A stretch of 6,739 nt of DNA from JAAYCI01 sp047972265 (GTDB taxonomy: Bacteria > Bacillota > Clostridia > Oscillospirales > Ruminococcaceae), in contig JBKEAM010000110.1 in NCBI GenBank assembly GCA_047972265.1, positions 1 to 6,739 of the forward strand, written 5' to 3'. Under the pieces are notes generated by a model. That model had not been told where the DNA came from. It worked only from the letters and a program-made list of their open reading frames with translations, and did no database searches. This document shows positions 5,455 to 6,739 of this stretch, piece after piece. How positions within the stretch are numbered: the first letter of the stretch is position 1; every line of letters starts with the position of its first letter. Made by a program: the position numbers and the translations under genes.

Positions 5455-6669
5455 ATGGCAAAGTCTCTTCCTGTAAGGGACCAAAAAACCGGAGACTATA
5501 AAATAGAAGGCAGTGCCGTTACTATATTTGGCGCTATATTTTTGGTGCTGGGCCTTGTAGCACTGGGTGTATTTGTTTACAGCTTTGCGCTGGCTGTAGA
5601 CCCATTGACTTATGTTATAAACAGCGATGACGCGGTATTTTTTTTCGTTTCTATCGTTATGTTCTTTTGCCCCATTGGTTACCTGCTGCCCGTTGGCATT
5701 TTATTTTTGGTAGCTGGCGGCTCATGCTTAAAACGCCACAGCGCGCGCGGCTCTTTAGTGGGTGCGCTTGTTCTTAGTATTATTGCGCTTTGCACCATTC
5801 CGTTGCTGGCTGTAGATGATTTTCGCGCGGATATGGTATTGGGCTTTCCTCTGCTTAAAAATTCTATTATTGTATTGTTGATGGTAGCCGTGCCCATAGC
5901 ACTGTCTATTGTTGGCATTGCATCTCTGCCCAAAGCACCTGCCCGCGTGATGCCATTTGCTTACCCCGGCGCTTACCCCTACGGCACCGGCTACGCTCCT
6001 GCACCCCCTGCTTACGGCGGATATCCGTACCCGCAACAGGGCGGAATGTACCCCCCTGCGGCTTACCCACAGCAGCCGTATCCTGGGTATCCTTACAATC
6101 AAATGCCGGTACAGCCCGGGCAACCCGGTGGCTATCCGCCCCCGCCCCTGCCAGGCACAGTTCCTTATTCTCCTGCTGTACCCACACAGCCCATACCCCA
6201 AAGTGACCCCACCCTTATTCCTGTAAGCCCCCAGCAGGCGGCTAACCCATTCGCTGCTCCCGCTGCACCGCAAGCGGCAGATCCCTTTGCAGCTCCCGCT
6301 GCTCCGCAAGCGGCAGACCCATTCGCAGCTCCCGCTGCTCCGCAAGTGGCTGACCCCTTTGCTGCCCCCGCTGCACCGCAAGCGGCTGACCCATTCGCAG
6401 CTCCCGCTGCACCGCAAGCGGCAGATCCATTCGCTGCTCCCGCTGCACCGCAAGCGGCTGACCCATTCGCTGCTCCCGCTGCTCCGCAAGCGGCTGATCC
6501 CTTTGCAGCTCCCGCTGCACCGCAAGCGACTGATCCCTTTGCAGCTCCCGTTGCGCCACCGGCGGCAGATCCCTTTGCCGCAACGCCAAGGCCAGAAATC
6601 GCGCCTTCTCCTTTCTCTAATTCCGGCACGGCACAGCCTGCGCAAGACACACCCAAAGACCCGCAATAA
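5455..6669 (+). CDS. Four-helix membrane protein with long repetitive Pro/Ala tail, copy 3
   Basis: This is the largest paralogue, at 404 residues. The N-terminal VRDQKTGDYKIE motif (7-18) precedes predicted helices at about 21-48, 62-89, 99-120 and 136-158. KRHSAR (93-98) after helix 2 is basic, which suggests cytoplasmic N- and C-termini. The junction LPKAPAR (158-164) leads into a Tyr/Pro/Gly-rich stretch (about 168-240) with many PY and YP steps, then PTLIPVSPQQAANP (252-265), shared almost exactly with copy 1. Residues 264-371 are nine 12-residue repeats of the DPFAAPAAPQAA type plus a partial tenth, ending in a short polar C-terminus. The tail looks disordered and has no charged cluster, sorting signal or cysteine. 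I do not recognise the family. It has its own candidate promoter and terminator. Confidence 0.88.
   Translation: MAKSLPVRDQKTGDYKIEGSAVTIFGAIFLVLGLVALGVFVYSFALAVDPLTYVINSDDAVFFFVSIVMFFCPIGYLLPVGILFLVAGGSCLKRHSARGSLVGALVLSIIALCTIPLLAVDDFRADMVLGFPLLKNSIIVLLMVAVPIALSIVGIASLPKAPARVMPFAYPGAYPYGTGYAPAPPAYGGYPYPQQGGMYPPAAYPQQPYPGYPYNQMPVQPGQPGGYPPPPLPGTVPYSPAVPTQPIPQSDPTLIPVSPQQAANPFAAPAAPQAADPFAAPAAPQAADPFAAPAAPQVADPFAAPAAPQAADPFAAPAAPQAADPFAAPAAPQAADPFAAPAAPQAADPFAAPAAPQATDPFAAPVAPPAADPFAATPRPEIAPSPFSNSGTAQPAQDTPKDPQ
6244..6585 (+). repeat. 36-bp in-frame tandem repeat (nine full units and a partial tenth)
   Basis: Units begin at 6244, 6280, 6316, 6352, 6388, 6424, 6460, 6496 and 6532, with a degenerate unit at 6568. 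Each encodes 12 residues of the DPFAAPAAPQAA type, starting at the D. The first unit has N instead of D, the third QVA, the eighth QAT, and the ninth is diverged (PVAPPAA). Most other differences are silent third-base changes (CCA TTC against CCC TTT, GAT against GAC, GCA against GCT) shuffled between units. Copy-number change would keep the reading frame. Confidence 0.95.
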
Positions 6670-6676
6670 CATACAC

Positions 6677-6712
6677 AAACCGCACAGCTTTTATGGGCTG
6701 TGCGGTTTTTTC
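6677..6712 (+). terminator. Strong intrinsic terminator after copy 3
   Basis: A perfect 12-bp stem, AAACCGCACAGC (6677-6688) with GCTGTGCGGTTT (6697-6708), encloses an 8-base loop and continues into TTT and C. It begins eight bases after the stop codon. Confidence 0.92.
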
Positions 6713-6739
6713 TATTCTGCTTTTAGTCATCTTTGCCTT

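Noticed and set aside
6244..6585. CRISPR array
   Set aside because: The 36-bp units are contiguous with no spacers and encode an in-frame protein repeat.
5755..6678. Long antisense open frames opposite copy 3, including one of 307 codons
   Set aside because: A 36-bp repeat is a multiple of three, so a frame open in one unit is open in all. These frames have Arg/Gly/Ser- or Ala/Gly-rich repetitive products and no good start signals, and the plus frame has a strong ribosome binding site and family homology.
6713..6739. End of a convergent minus-strand gene
   Set aside because: Stop codons can be found on the minus strand, but 27 bases are too few to show coding sequence.

Overview
The window looks like chromosomal DNA of a low-to-mid GC anaerobic Firmicute (Bacillota), most likely class Clostridia near the Oscillospiraceae. 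The grounds are strong AGGAGG ribosome binding sites, T-rich intrinsic terminators, a short clostridial-type SerA with the GTNNIP and TDFP motifs, and an IS3-type element end. This placement is inferred from style and protein type; no marker gene is present.

Layout. Positions 1-120 are the right end of an IS3-family insertion sequence: the last 28 codons of its transposase and the terminal inverted repeat ending in CA. A perfect hairpin terminator follows at 155-182. Positions 222-830 hold no gene. They contain three copies of an intergenic repeat, two of them long and facing each other, each long copy carrying the same ordered hairpins with different but compensated stem sequences. On the minus strand at 848-1675 lies an AT-rich gene for an HNH-nuclease-like zinc protein. 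Together these make the left quarter an accessory patch.

From about 1949 rightwards the sequence is richer in GC and all genes are on the plus strand. serA (D-3-phosphoglycerate dehydrogenase, serine biosynthesis) starts at 2100 behind a candidate promoter and a leader with a terminator-like hairpin, and ends before a strong terminator at 3329-3367. Next come three tandem paralogues of a membrane family I do not recognise (3524-4440, 4462-5259, 5455-6669). Each has a short N-terminal motif (VRxxxTxxYxIE), four predicted membrane helices, a basic RHSxR-like loop after helix 2, a PKxP junction and a long Pro/Ala/Tyr/Gln-rich disordered tail predicted to be cytoplasmic. The first copy is split by a -1 frame change near two T6 tracts. 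The first two copies share a transcription unit. The third has its own candidate promoter and terminator and carries nine 36-bp in-frame repeats in its tail.

The most promising undescribed material is the three-gene membrane family and the modular inverted repeat. serA is ordinary metabolism and has no visible functional link to the membrane genes, from which a terminator separates it.
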